Below are positions 33,733 to 42,245 of a stretch of DNA of 64,000 nucleotides, piece after piece. The notes beneath the pieces were generated by a model. The model made no database searches. It was not told where the DNA came from and worked only from the letters and a program-made list of their open reading frames with translations. The DNA is from an uncultured Oscillibacter sp. (GTDB taxonomy: Bacteria > Bacillota > Clostridia > Oscillospirales > Oscillospiraceae): assembly GCA_947644365.1 (NCBI GenBank), contig CANRYZ010000002.1, forward strand, positions 1-64,000, written 5' to 3'. The translations under genes were made by a program, and so were the position numbers. The stretch's first letter is position 1; each line of letters begins with the position of its first letter.

Positions 33733-34748
33733 TTCGCGGCCCCCTCCTTCTTATCGGATTTCACGACGCCGAAACGGGTGGGCTTGGTGTACTTGTCGAT
33801 CAGGGCCACGCACAGGTTCATGACCATGATGGAGTAGCACACGCCCTCGTTATAGGAGCCGAAGTAGCGGATCAGCACGGTGAAGAGGCCGCAGCCCACG
33901 CCGAAAATCAGCTGGCCCTTCTTGGTGACGGGGGAGGTGGCGTAGTCGGTGGCCATGAAGAACGCGCCCAGCATGAGGCCGCCGCCGAACAGGCTGTAGA
34001 GCATCCAGTCCATGCTGGAGCCGTACTTGGGGAAGAGGAAGGTCAGCACCGCCACGGTGGCGATGTAGCTCACCGGGGTGTGCCAGTTGATGACCTTGCG
34101 GACGATCAGATACACGCCGCCGATCAGCAGCATCAGGGCGGAGATCTCGCCCGTGGAGCCGGGGATGTGGCCCAGGAACATGTCCGTCACGGTGTAGGTG
34201 GAGGTCAGGCCGGCCATGTCGCCGGACTTCATGATGGCCAGGGGGGTGGCGGCGGTCACCGCGTCGGCCACGCCGCCGAAGAGGGGGGCCTTATTCACGG
34301 CGGGGTCAACCCAGGTGGTCATCACGCCGGCGTAGCTGCCCAGCAAAAAGGCGCGGCCCGCCAGGGCGGGGTTCACGAAGTTTTTGCCGATGCCGCCGAA
34401 GAGCTGCTTGACCACGATGATGGCGAAGAAGTCGCCGATGAGAATCATCCACAGCGGCGTGCTGGGGGGGCACACAAAGGCCAGCAGCATACCCGTCACC
34501 ACGGCGCTCAGGTCGCCCACGGACTGGGGCTTTTTCATGAGGGCCCGGTAGGCCCACTCGAAGAACACGCATCCAACCACGGACACGGCGGTGAGGAGCA
34601 GGGCCTCCACGCCGAACTTGACGACGGCCCAGATCAGAGCCGGCAGCATGGCGATGATCACGTCCAGCATAATGGAACGGGTGGTCTCGCCGCCCCGGAT
34701 GTGGGGGTTGGAAGTTGCGATCAGTTTGAGATTCTTGTAATCCGTCAT
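33729..34748 (-). CDS. rnfD: Rnf complex subunit D
   Basis: A 339-residue membrane subunit with about nine or ten helices. It has the N-terminal SNPHIRGGETTRSIMLDVI motif and a DYATSPVT segment where FMN is covalently bound to threonine. It lies in the ion path of the complex. Six bases follow rnfC, so translation is closely linked. Confidence 0.95.
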   Translation of the reverse strand: MTDYKNLKLIATSNPHIRGGETTRSIMLDVIIAMLPALIWAVVKFGVEALLLTAVSVVGCVFFEWAYRALMKKPQSVGDLSAVVTGMLLAFVCPPSTPLWMILIGDFFAIIVVKQLFGGIGKNFVNPALAGRAFLLGSYAGVMTTWVDPAVNKAPLFGGVADAVTAATPLAIMKSGDMAGLTSTYTVTDMFLGHIPGSTGEISALMLLIGGVYLIVRKVINWHTPVSYIATVAVLTFLFPKYGSSMDWMLYSLFGGGLMLGAFFMATDYATSPVTKKGQLIFGVGCGLFTVLIRYFGSYNEGVCYSIMVMNLCVALIDKYTKPTRFGVVKSDKKEGAAK

Positions 34749-34754
34749 AGTCGT

Positions 34755-36119
34755 TTACGCCTCCTTCCGCTCTTGCGCGGCCTTTTTCGCCTCGGCGGCA
34801 GCCTTGTCGGCGGCGGCCTTGTCCTTCACCAGCTGCTTGCCGGTCTTGAACATATGGGTCAGATGCATCCGGGCGGGGCAGGCGTAGGCGCAGGCGCCGC
34901 ACTCCATGCAGTCCATGATGTGGGCCTCGTTCAGCTCATCCACCATGCCCTTGGAGGCGTACTGGTACATAAAGAGGGGCTCCAGGTGCATCGGGCACAC
35001 GGACACGCACTTGCCGCAGCGGATGCACTGGGGATGCTCGACGGTCTGCTCCTCCTTCTCGCAGAAGGCCAGCATGCAGCCGGTGCCCTTGGCCACGGGG
35101 ATGTCGGCGGTGTACTGGGCCATGCCCATCATGGGGCCGCCGGCGATGAGCTTGTAGGTGCCGTCCTTCACGCCGCCGCAGAAGTCCAGCAGCAGCGAGA
35201 CGGGGGTGCCGATGGGGCACTCGATGTTCTTGGGCTCCACGATGCCGGAGCCGGAGACGGTGACCACCTTGTTCACCACGGGCATGCCCTGGGTGACGGC
35301 CCGGAAGATGCAGCAGGTGGTGTTGATGTTGAACACGGCGCAGCCGATGTTGCTGGGCAGGCCGCCGGGGGGCACCTGCTTGCCGGTGATGGCCTGGCAG
35401 AGCTGTTTCTCACCGCCCTGGGGGTAGCGGCAGTGCAGGGGCTCCACCACCACGGGGGCCTTCTTCTCGGCGATGACCTTGTTCATGGCGTCAATGCCGT
35501 TTTGCTTGTTGTCCTCCACGCCGATGACGACCTTGTCCACGCCGAACATCTTGGCCAGGTACGTGGCGCCGCCGATGATCTCCTCGGGCCGCTCCAGCAT
35601 GGTGCGGTGGTCGCCGGTGATGTAGGGCTCGCACTCCGCGCCGTTGATGATGACGGTGTCCACCTTGCCGATGCCGCCGGAGATCTTCACGTGGGTGGGG
35701 AAGGTCGCGCCGCCCATGCCCACGATGCCGGCGTTCTTCACGATCTCCACCATCTCGTCGGGCGTCAGGGTGTCGGGGTTGGACGGGGCCTGGACCTCGT
35801 CGGAGAGGGTGTTCTGGAAGTCGTTTTCAATGATGACGGACGTGATGTTGCCGCCCATGGAATAGGGGCGGGGCTCCACGGCCTTCACCTTGCCGGAGAC
35901 GCTGGCGTGGATGGGGGCGCCCAGACCCCGGAACTCGCCGATCTTCTGGCCCACCTTCACCTCGTCCCCGGCTTTCACCAGGGGGGTGCAGGGCGCGCCA
36001 AAGTGCATCGACATGGGAATGACCACCTCTGCCGGGGCCGGCAGCTGCTCGATGGCCTTTTCATTGGTCGCGGCCTTCATGTCGTTGGGATGAACGCCGC
36101 CAAAGAAAGCTTGTGCCAT
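34755..36119 (-). CDS. rnfC: Rnf complex subunit C
   Basis: A 454-residue peripheral NADH-binding subunit. It has an N-terminal barrel-sandwich domain (HFGAPCTPLVKAGD), an NADH/FMN region with GMGGATFPT and NGAECEPY, an SLBB segment, and a ferredoxin domain with CIRCGKCVSVCP and CMECGACAYACP. A Lys/Ala-rich tail follows. It passes electrons to NAD+. TGAGGTGAAG precedes the ATG at 36119, and it heads the six-gene operon. Confidence 0.96.
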   Translation of the reverse strand: MAQAFFGGVHPNDMKAATNEKAIEQLPAPAEVVIPMSMHFGAPCTPLVKAGDEVKVGQKIGEFRGLGAPIHASVSGKVKAVEPRPYSMGGNITSVIIENDFQNTLSDEVQAPSNPDTLTPDEMVEIVKNAGIVGMGGATFPTHVKISGGIGKVDTVIINGAECEPYITGDHRTMLERPEEIIGGATYLAKMFGVDKVVIGVEDNKQNGIDAMNKVIAEKKAPVVVEPLHCRYPQGGEKQLCQAITGKQVPPGGLPSNIGCAVFNINTTCCIFRAVTQGMPVVNKVVTVSGSGIVEPKNIECPIGTPVSLLLDFCGGVKDGTYKLIAGGPMMGMAQYTADIPVAKGTGCMLAFCEKEEQTVEHPQCIRCGKCVSVCPMHLEPLFMYQYASKGMVDELNEAHIMDCMECGACAYACPARMHLTHMFKTGKQLVKDKAAADKAAAEAKKAAQERKEA

Positions 36120-36233
36120 AGTCTTCACCTCATTTTTACTCCTGATAGCGGCCCTTCGCGCGGGGAAAGCCCCATCCACCGGCCTGGGACGGGGCGGACT
36201 GCGCTCTGGCGCTTCTATCACATACTGTTCCTT

Positions 36234-36262
36234 ATTCTACACCCTGTTTCGACAAATGTCCA
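36234..36262 (-). promoter_or_regulatory. Candidate rnf operon promoter
   Basis: On the minus strand TGGACA (36262-36257), 17 bp, TAGAAT (36239-36234), about 115 bp before rnfC. Confidence 0.55.
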
Positions 36263-36456
36263 GACTGTGAACGACGGTTTTTGCTGGAATTCTCCCTTTT
36301 TTTCACGCGGTCCTTACAGGGAGGGGAATTTTTGCCGCCTCTGGAAGAATTTCCCGCCCCGCCGGCCGCCTCCCTTGCCAAGCCGGCCGGAATGTGCTAA
36401 ACTGTCCTCAGCGCCGGGTCGCCCGGCGAGTTTAGAAACATCGGAGGTGTCCCACC

Positions 36457-37314
36457 ATGATGGCGGAGCTCATTGACAGAAGACGGCTGAAGGCGGAGGT
36501 GAGGGAGCTGCTCCGCGCCGCCCAGGTGTCCCCCAAGGGCATGGCGGCGCTGTACATGGGGCTGACGGCGGTGCTGAGTATGCTGGACTACCTGGCCGGC
36601 GGCGGCAGCGCGGTGGTGGACCGGAATCTCGTGGGCATTTTCGTCTATGTGCTGACCATGCTGCTGACCGCGGTGCTGGGCGCGGGGTTCTCCCTGTACT
36701 GCATGGCCGTCCGCCGGGGGGAGCGGGCGGAGTACCTGACGCTGTTCGACGGCTTCTCCTTCGTGGGCAAGCTCATTGCCCTGACCGTTGTGGAGTCCCT
36801 GTTCATCATCCTGTGGTCCATGCTCTTCGTCATTCCCGGCGTCGTGGCCGCCTACCGCTACCGCTTCGCCCTGTACAACCTGTATGAGAACCCCGGCGTC
36901 GGCGTCATGGAGGCCCTGGATATGAGCAAGCGCCAGACCTGGGGCTACAAAAGCCAGATCTTCGCCCTGGACTGGAGCTATTTCGGCTGGGGGCTCCTGG
37001 CCACGCTGCCCATGCTGGTGATGCTGGTCCTGCTGTACCGGATGCTGTTCCAGGTCCTCACCGGCCCCGTGCCGAATCTCTCCGCCGAGGAGCTGATCGC
37101 CCAGGCCATCGTCCTGCCCATGTGGGCCTGGAGCCTGATCTCCAGCGTGTTCTCTCTGGTTGTGGGGCTGTTCTACGTCCCCAACCGGGAGTGCGTGCTG
37201 CTGGGCTACTTCGAGACCGCCAAGCGCACCTCCGGCGTGGGCCTGGGCGCCCAGCCGCCCCGGCTGGAGGACAGCCCCGGCGGCGGCTGGACCGGCGGCT
37301 GGGGACAGATGTGA
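36457..37314 (+). CDS. DUF975 family membrane protein
   Basis: A 285-residue protein with about five or six hydrophobic helices. It has the DUF975 pattern: FVIPGVVAAYRYRFALYNLYENPG followed by EALDMSKRQTWGYK and LDWSYFGWGLL. The tail is Gly-rich (GGGWTGGWGQ). Function unknown; the family is common in Firmicutes. A promoter TTGCCA (36375-36380), 17 bp, TAAACT (36398-36403) with extended TGC precedes it, and GGAGGTG sets the start, either ATG of the ATGATG pair. Confidence 0.85.
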   Translation: MMAELIDRRRLKAEVRELLRAAQVSPKGMAALYMGLTAVLSMLDYLAGGGSAVVDRNLVGIFVYVLTMLLTAVLGAGFSLYCMAVRRGERAEYLTLFDGFSFVGKLIALTVVESLFIILWSMLFVIPGVVAAYRYRFALYNLYENPGVGVMEALDMSKRQTWGYKSQIFALDWSYFGWGLLATLPMLVMLVLLYRMLFQVLTGPVPNLSAEELIAQAIVLPMWAWSLISSVFSLVVGLFYVPNRECVLLGYFETAKRTSGVGLGAQPPRLEDSPGGGWTGGWGQM

Positions 37315-37343
37315 TCCTGCTATCCTGCTATATGGAACATACA

Positions 37344-37377
37344 GCGCCCCGGCGGGTTTTAGAACCCGCCGGGGCGC
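37344..37377. terminator. Hairpin terminator after the DUF975 gene
   Basis: A 15 bp perfect stem GCGCCCCGGCGGGTT / AACCCGCCGGGGCGC with loop TTAG; the T tail is weak. Confidence 0.65.
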
Positions 37378-37491
37378 TTGCGTTGAGGGCGGCGGCGTTT
37401 AACGGGGGACGCTGTTTGCCGCTGCGGGGCGGCAAAGGCGCTCTCGGGTGGGGGGCGCCTCTGTTTCTTCTATTGAAGAAAGGGATTGCGC

Positions 37492-37548
37492 GCCCCGGGG
37501 CGTTGCCCCGGGACCCCACCGCCCTTTAAAAAGGGCGGCCCTAAACTT
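37492..37548. repeat. Dispersed repeat AAAGTTTAGGGC..., copy 2 (inverted)
   Basis: The reverse complement of 14536-14590, differing at a handful of positions, placed between the DUF975 gene and the S-component gene. No gene is seen in 37315-37566. Confidence 0.7.
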
Positions 37549-37566
37549 TTATCTGCGCTTCGCGCC

Positions 37567-38130
37567 TCAGAGATTGGGGAATCCTCTTCTCACATAGCCG
37601 CTGCGGCGCAGGGCCGCCAGCAGCAGCGCGGAGGCCGCCGCGCCGAAGGCCGCCTGCACCAGATTGCTGGGGATTCCCGCCGCAGCCCCTGCCAGGGCCG
37701 TCCGGAGGGAGGTCCCCCCGGCGGAGACCAGCAGGGCGTCATACAGCCAGTAGCCCAGCACCATGGGGACCTCCCCCGCCGCGCCGCACACCGCCGGGCC
37801 CCAGGACCTCTCCCGCAGCGCCCGGTAGAGCAGGCCCGCCGTTACGGCCATCCCGGCCTTGATGACCAGCGTGCCGGGGACGTACATGGGATAGCCCCCC
37901 AGTAGGTCCGCCAGGGCCGGGCCGATCCCCCCGGCGGCGGCGCCGTATACCGGACCCAGGAAGCAGGCCCCCAGCAGCACCGCCGCGTCCCCCAGGTTCA
38001 TGTACCCCCCGGTGGGGGAGGGCACCTTGACGGCCATGGTGGCGGCGCAGCCCAGGGCGGCGAACAGCACCGTCATGACAAGCAGCCGCGTCTTTCCCGC
38101 GGCGGCGGGGCGCTCCAGCGTCTTTTCCAT
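37567..38130 (-). CDS. ECF transporter S component, probably for vitamin B6
   Basis: A 187-residue six-helix substrate-binding subunit. Its hallmark stretch is NLGDAAVLLGACFLGP, then GGIGPALADLLGG and PGTLVIKAGMA, as in S components related to ThiT and PdxU types. It would pair with a shared EcfAAT module encoded elsewhere. It is divergent from a MocR/PdxR-type regulator 102 bp away, so pyridoxine or a related vitamer is the inferred substrate. GGAGGAG precedes the ATG. Confidence 0.75.
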   Translation of the reverse strand: MEKTLERPAAAGKTRLLVMTVLFAALGCAATMAVKVPSPTGGYMNLGDAAVLLGACFLGPVYGAAAGGIGPALADLLGGYPMYVPGTLVIKAGMAVTAGLLYRALRERSWGPAVCGAAGEVPMVLGYWLYDALLVSAGGTSLRTALAGAAAGIPSNLVQAAFGAAASALLLAALRRSGYVRRGFPNL

Positions 38131-38232
38131 ATCTCCGCTCCTCCTCTCTTTTCTATTGCCATCATAGCGCCGCTGTGATATGATGAAAATATCCAATTTC
38201 CATATTTTTTATAAGGTCAGGAGGAATGGCGG

Positions 38233-39621
38233 GTGCTGACGTACTCTCTGGAGGACCGGGGCGGGCTGCCCCTGTATGAATATCTCTACCGGCGCATCCG
38301 GCGGGACATCCTGGAGGGGAAGCTGGCGGCGGGGGAGCGGCTGCCCTCCAAGCGGGCCCTGGCGGAGCATCTCCAGATCTCCGTCATCACCGTGGAGAAC
38401 GCCTACCAGCAGCTGGAGGCGGAGGGCTTCCTCCTCTCCCGGCCCCGGCAGGGGTTCTTCGCCGCGCCGGTGGAGCGGCTGCCCGCCGCCTCCCCGGTCC
38501 GGCCGGCGGTGGAGCCGGAGACGGAGGAGCCCCCCTGGCGGCTGGACCTGAAGAGCGGCCAGGTGGACGTGTCCCGGTTTCCGGTGTCCGTGTGGGCCCG
38601 GCTCACCCGGCAGGTCCTCTCCGAGGGCGGGGCGGCCCTGCTGACCCCGGTGCACCGGCAGGGCCTGCCGGCCCTGCGGCGGGCCATCGCCGGGGACCTG
38701 CGGGAGCGGAAGGGCATGGCGGTGTCGCCGGAGCAGATCGTGGTGGGAGCGGGGGCGGAGTACCTCTACCTGCTGCTGGCCCAGCTGCTGGAGGGGGCGG
38801 CCTTCGCCGTGGAGGACCCGGGCTACCCCAAGATCCGCCGGGTCTACGGCAAGTGCGGCGCGGCCTGCCGCCCGGTGCCCCTGGACGGCCAGGGGGTGGA
38901 CCTGGCCGCCCTGGACGCCTCCGGGGCGGGGGTGCTCCACCTCTCCCCCTCCCACCACTACCCCACGGGGCTGGTGACCCCCATCGGGCGGCGGCAGGCC
39001 CTGCTGCGCTGGGCGGAGGAGCGGGACGGCGTTGTGATCGAGGACGACTATGACAGCGAGCTCCGCCTGACAGGCCGCCCCATCCCCACGCTCCAGAGCA
39101 TTGACGGCGGGGAGCGGGTGGTGTACATGAACACCTTCTCCCAGACCATCTCCCCCTCCATGCGCCTGGGGTTCATGGTGCTGCCGCCGCGGCTTCTGGA
39201 GCGCTACCGCCGGGAGCTGGGGTTCTACGCCTGCACCGTCCCGGCGCTGGACCAGCACGTGCTGGCCCGGTTTCTCTCCGGAGGGCACTACGACCAGCAC
39301 CTCTCCCGGATGCGCAAGGAGTACCGCTCCCGCCGCTCCCGGGTGCTGGAGGCCTTCCGGACCAGCCCCTTCGCCGGGCGGATCGCCATCTCCGAGCAGG
39401 GGGCGGGACTCCACTTCCTGCTGCGGCTGGACACGGGGCGGTCCGACGAGGCGCTGCGCCGCCGGGGGGAGGCCCTGGGGGTGCGGCTGGGCTTTTTGTC
39501 CGAGTACGCCGCTCTGCCCCGCCCGGAGTACGCCCACACGCTGGTGGTGAACTACGCCGGGCTGGAGGCGGAGAGCCTGCCCCGGGCCGTGGCGCTGCTG
39601 GCGGAGGTATTCGCCGAATAG
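38233..39621 (+). CDS. MocR/PdxR-type GntR-aminotransferase regulator
   Basis: A 462-residue regulator. An N-terminal GntR winged helix (about 12-80: RIRRDILEGKLAAGERLPSK, ISVITVENAYQQLEAEGF) is fused to a fold-type I aminotransferase domain (about 110-462). SPSHHYPTG and EDDYDSELR are conserved, but the usual PLP lysine in the FSK motif is glutamine (Q304 in NTFSQTISP). The GTG start at 38233 follows AGGAGG. It probably controls the divergent transporter gene. Confidence 0.85.
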   Translation: MLTYSLEDRGGLPLYEYLYRRIRRDILEGKLAAGERLPSKRALAEHLQISVITVENAYQQLEAEGFLLSRPRQGFFAAPVERLPAASPVRPAVEPETEEPPWRLDLKSGQVDVSRFPVSVWARLTRQVLSEGGAALLTPVHRQGLPALRRAIAGDLRERKGMAVSPEQIVVGAGAEYLYLLLAQLLEGAAFAVEDPGYPKIRRVYGKCGAACRPVPLDGQGVDLAALDASGAGVLHLSPSHHYPTGLVTPIGRRQALLRWAEERDGVVIEDDYDSELRLTGRPIPTLQSIDGGERVVYMNTFSQTISPSMRLGFMVLPPRLLERYRRELGFYACTVPALDQHVLARFLSGGHYDQHLSRMRKEYRSRRSRVLEAFRTSPFAGRIAISEQGAGLHFLLRLDTGRSDEALRRRGEALGVRLGFLSEYAALPRPEYAHTLVVNYAGLEAESLPRAVALLAEVFAE

Positions 39622-39629
39622 ACGGACGG

Positions 39630-39667
39630 AAACGGACCCTCCGGCACAGGCCGGAGGGTCCGTTTTC
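39630..39667. terminator. Bidirectional terminator
   Basis: An 11 bp stem GGACCCTCCGG / CCGGAGGGTCC, then GTTTTCC, between convergent genes. Confidence 0.85.
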
Positions 39668-39695
39668 CTATCATAATAAGGTGTCTTCGCCGGGA

Positions 39696-41063
39696 TCAGA
39701 AGAACAGGCCCCAGGCCAGGAAGCCCAGGCAGGCCACGATGCCGGTGAAGATCAGGACCACCACCAGGTAGCCCATGATGTCCTTGGCCTTCAGGCCGGC
39801 CACGCCCAGGGCGGGCAGGGCCCAGAAGGGCTGGATCATGTTGGTCCACTGGTCGCCCCAGGCGATGGCCATGGCGGCCCGGCCGGCCTCGACGCCCAGC
39901 TTGGCGGAGGCGGGCATGACGATGGGGCCCTGGACGGCCCACTGGCCGCCGCCGGAGGGCACGAAGAAGTTGACCACGCCGGCGGAGAGGAAGGTCCACA
40001 CGGGGAAGGTCACGGTGGTGGAGATGCTCACGAAGAAGTCGGAGATGATGCCGGCCAGGCACACGCCGTCGGCGTTGGTGGCGGTCATCAGGCCCATGAT
40101 GCCGGCGTAGAAGGGGAACTGGAGCAGGATGCCCGCAGAGCCCGCGGCGGCGTCGCCGATGGCGTCCACGTACTTCCGCAGGTCGCCGTGGGCCAGCAGG
40201 CCCAGGAACAGGAAGATGGTGTTGACGATGTTCAGGTCCAGCACGAAGGTCTTCTTGGTCCAGAAGAACCACACGATGTAGATGACGCCCATGGCGCAGG
40301 TGATGGCCCACAGGATCTTGCTGTGCTCCATCTTCTCAGCGGGGGTGTCCACGGTGTACTCCCGCTCCTTCTCCTCCACCAGCACGGCGGGGTTCACCAG
40401 AACGGTGTGCTCCTTGTCGGGGTGCATGGCGTAGTTGAGGAAGGGCATGGCGACGAGGATCACCAGGCACATGATGAGGTTCACGGGGTGCAGCATGGTC
40501 TCGCCGGACTGGGCCACAAAGGTCTGGCCGGTGGTGGCGATGGTGTAGCCCTCGCCGCCCAGGGCCAGGGGGATGGAGCCGGAGAGGCCGGCGTGCCAGA
40601 TCACGAAGCCGGAGTAGGCGGAGGCGATCAGCAGGGGATAGTCCACGTCCTTGACCCGGCGGGCGATCTCCTTGGCCAGCAGCGCGCCCACGATGAGGCC
40701 GAAGCCCCAGTTGAGCCAGCAGCAGATGGTGGAGACGAAGGTGGTGATGACGATGGCGCTCTTCTTATCCTTGGCTGTGCCGGCGATGGAGCTGAGGATG
40801 TTCTTGCAGACCTTGGCGGAAGCCAGGGCGGAGCCCAGCACCAGCACCAGGGCCATCTGCATGGAGAAGGCCAGCAGGTTCCACATGCCGATGGCGGTGC
40901 CGCCGCGGCCGCCCCAGGCCCAGATCATCTCGATGGGGCTTTGCATGGTGCCGATGCAGGCGGCCACGAAGACCACGATGGTCAGAATGATGGCGAACAG
41001 GAACGGGTCCGGCAGCCACCGGTTCATGATGCGCACGCATCCGTTGGAGATTTTTTTCAGCAT
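39696..41063 (-). CDS. AtoE-type short-chain fatty acid transporter
   Basis: A 455-residue polytopic membrane protein with about 11-12 helices. It shows the family marks WLPDPFLFAIILT near the N-terminus, LNWGFGLIVGALLAKEIAR, and PSGGGQWAVQGPI in the C-terminal half. AtoE-family proteins carry short-chain fatty acids such as acetoacetate or butyrate. No ato or butyrate genes lie beside it, so the substrate is open. AGGAGGG precedes the ATG. Confidence 0.88.
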   Translation of the reverse strand: MLKKISNGCVRIMNRWLPDPFLFAIILTIVVFVAACIGTMQSPIEMIWAWGGRGGTAIGMWNLLAFSMQMALVLVLGSALASAKVCKNILSSIAGTAKDKKSAIVITTFVSTICCWLNWGFGLIVGALLAKEIARRVKDVDYPLLIASAYSGFVIWHAGLSGSIPLALGGEGYTIATTGQTFVAQSGETMLHPVNLIMCLVILVAMPFLNYAMHPDKEHTVLVNPAVLVEEKEREYTVDTPAEKMEHSKILWAITCAMGVIYIVWFFWTKKTFVLDLNIVNTIFLFLGLLAHGDLRKYVDAIGDAAAGSAGILLQFPFYAGIMGLMTATNADGVCLAGIISDFFVSISTTVTFPVWTFLSAGVVNFFVPSGGGQWAVQGPIVMPASAKLGVEAGRAAMAIAWGDQWTNMIQPFWALPALGVAGLKAKDIMGYLVVVLIFTGIVACLGFLAWGLFF

Positions 41064-41118
41064 TGATTTCCCTCCTATAATTGTGAAAACATTGACGCTG
41101 TGTGGATTGACCGCTTTT

Positions 41119-41146
41119 ATTATAGTCCTTGTTCACAATTTGTCAA
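41119..41146 (-). promoter_or_regulatory. Strong sigma-A promoter of the fatty-acid transporter gene
   Basis: On the minus strand TTGACA (41146-41141), 16 bp, TATAAT (41124-41119): both hexamers match consensus exactly. Confidence 0.85.
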
Positions 41147-41192
41147 TAAATTTTTCGCTAAGAAGGGGCGAAGCTGTCAAAATACAGGGGGG

Positions 41193-42227
41193 CTATTTCC
41201 GCCTGGTCAGCTCCCGCAGGGTCTCCAGGGCCTCGCCGAAGTCCCTGGCCGCGGCGGAGGGATTGCCCCGCAGGATGCGCAGGGAGCGGCGGTAGCTCCC
41301 GGGCTCCCGGGCCCGGATGACGGCCTCCCGCCGCCGCAGGCGGCCGACGGCCTCCTCCAGCTCGGCGCGGCGCGCCTCCAGCTCCTCCGCGGTCAGGCCG
41401 GGCAGGCTGTCCAGATGGTTCCGGCAGGTCTCCAGGGCGTCCGCGATGGCGGCCAGGGCCTCCAGCTTGGCGTTGGCGCGGCGGCGGAGCGATTCCTCCC
41501 AGGCGCTCTGGCGGCGCGCCGCCCGCTGGGACCGGGCCTCCCGGAGCTCCTGGAGCTCCTCCTGGACCCGGGACTGGAGCAGGAGCTTCTCCACCTCCGT
41601 CCGCTCCCGGAAGCGCCGCAGGTCGTCCTCGGCGAAGGCGGCGGCCACCTCGGCCCGCCTGGCCAGGCGGCGCAGCTCCTCGTTCTCCTCCGTCAGGCGG
41701 GTGAGCACGTCCCGCAGGTCCAGGGCGGCCTGGACGGAGCAGACCACATCCGCCGCGAAGGCCGCGGTGAGGGCCAGGGCCGCCGGGTCCACCACCAGGG
41801 CCGGGACCCGGGCCAGCAGCCGCCCCACGGGCGGGTGGACGAACCGCACCAGCAATATGGAGAAGAATCCCCAGGCGATGGAGCTGGTAAGGCAGATGTG
41901 GCCGTTGAGGTTGAACCTTTGATTGGAGTAATCCCAGTAGCGCACCTTGAAGAGGCGCTCCATGGCGGCGCCGGTGACGTACTCCAGGGCCGTGGCGGCC
42001 AGCATGCCGAAGAGCCACACCAGGTACAGATTGTCCTCCACCGGGATGACGGCGAAGAGGATGATGATGGCCCCGGAGCCGTAGATGGGCAGCAGGGGCC
42101 CGTGGAGGAACCCCCGGTTCACCCACCGGCCCTGGCGGGCGGAGACGTAGCAGGACTCCCAGACCCAGCCGCACAGGCAGTAGAAGTAAAAGAGCAGGGC
42201 CCACTGGCCCGCGGTGTAGACGTGCAT
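41193..42227 (-). CDS. CmpB-type membrane protein with coiled-coil tail
   Basis: A 344-residue protein. The N-terminal ~145 residues form about four membrane helices with the PF06541 (ABC_trans_CmpB, putative type IV ABC) marks FYFYCLCGWVWES, NRGFLHGPLLPIYG, EYVTGAAMERLF and WDYS. From about 170 on it is a long charged coiled coil (Arg/Glu/Leu-rich). The ABC label is historical and the function is unknown. It follows hemW by 18 bp and is probably co-transcribed. Confidence 0.75.
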   Translation of the reverse strand: MHVYTAGQWALLFYFYCLCGWVWESCYVSARQGRWVNRGFLHGPLLPIYGSGAIIILFAVIPVEDNLYLVWLFGMLAATALEYVTGAAMERLFKVRYWDYSNQRFNLNGHICLTSSIAWGFFSILLVRFVHPPVGRLLARVPALVVDPAALALTAAFAADVVCSVQAALDLRDVLTRLTEENEELRRLARRAEVAAAFAEDDLRRFRERTEVEKLLLQSRVQEELQELREARSQRAARRQSAWEESLRRRANAKLEALAAIADALETCRNHLDSLPGLTAEELEARRAELEEAVGRLRRREAVIRAREPGSYRRSLRILRGNPSAAARDFGEALETLRELTRRK

Positions 42228-42245
42228 GACTTCCTCCTTGGTCTC

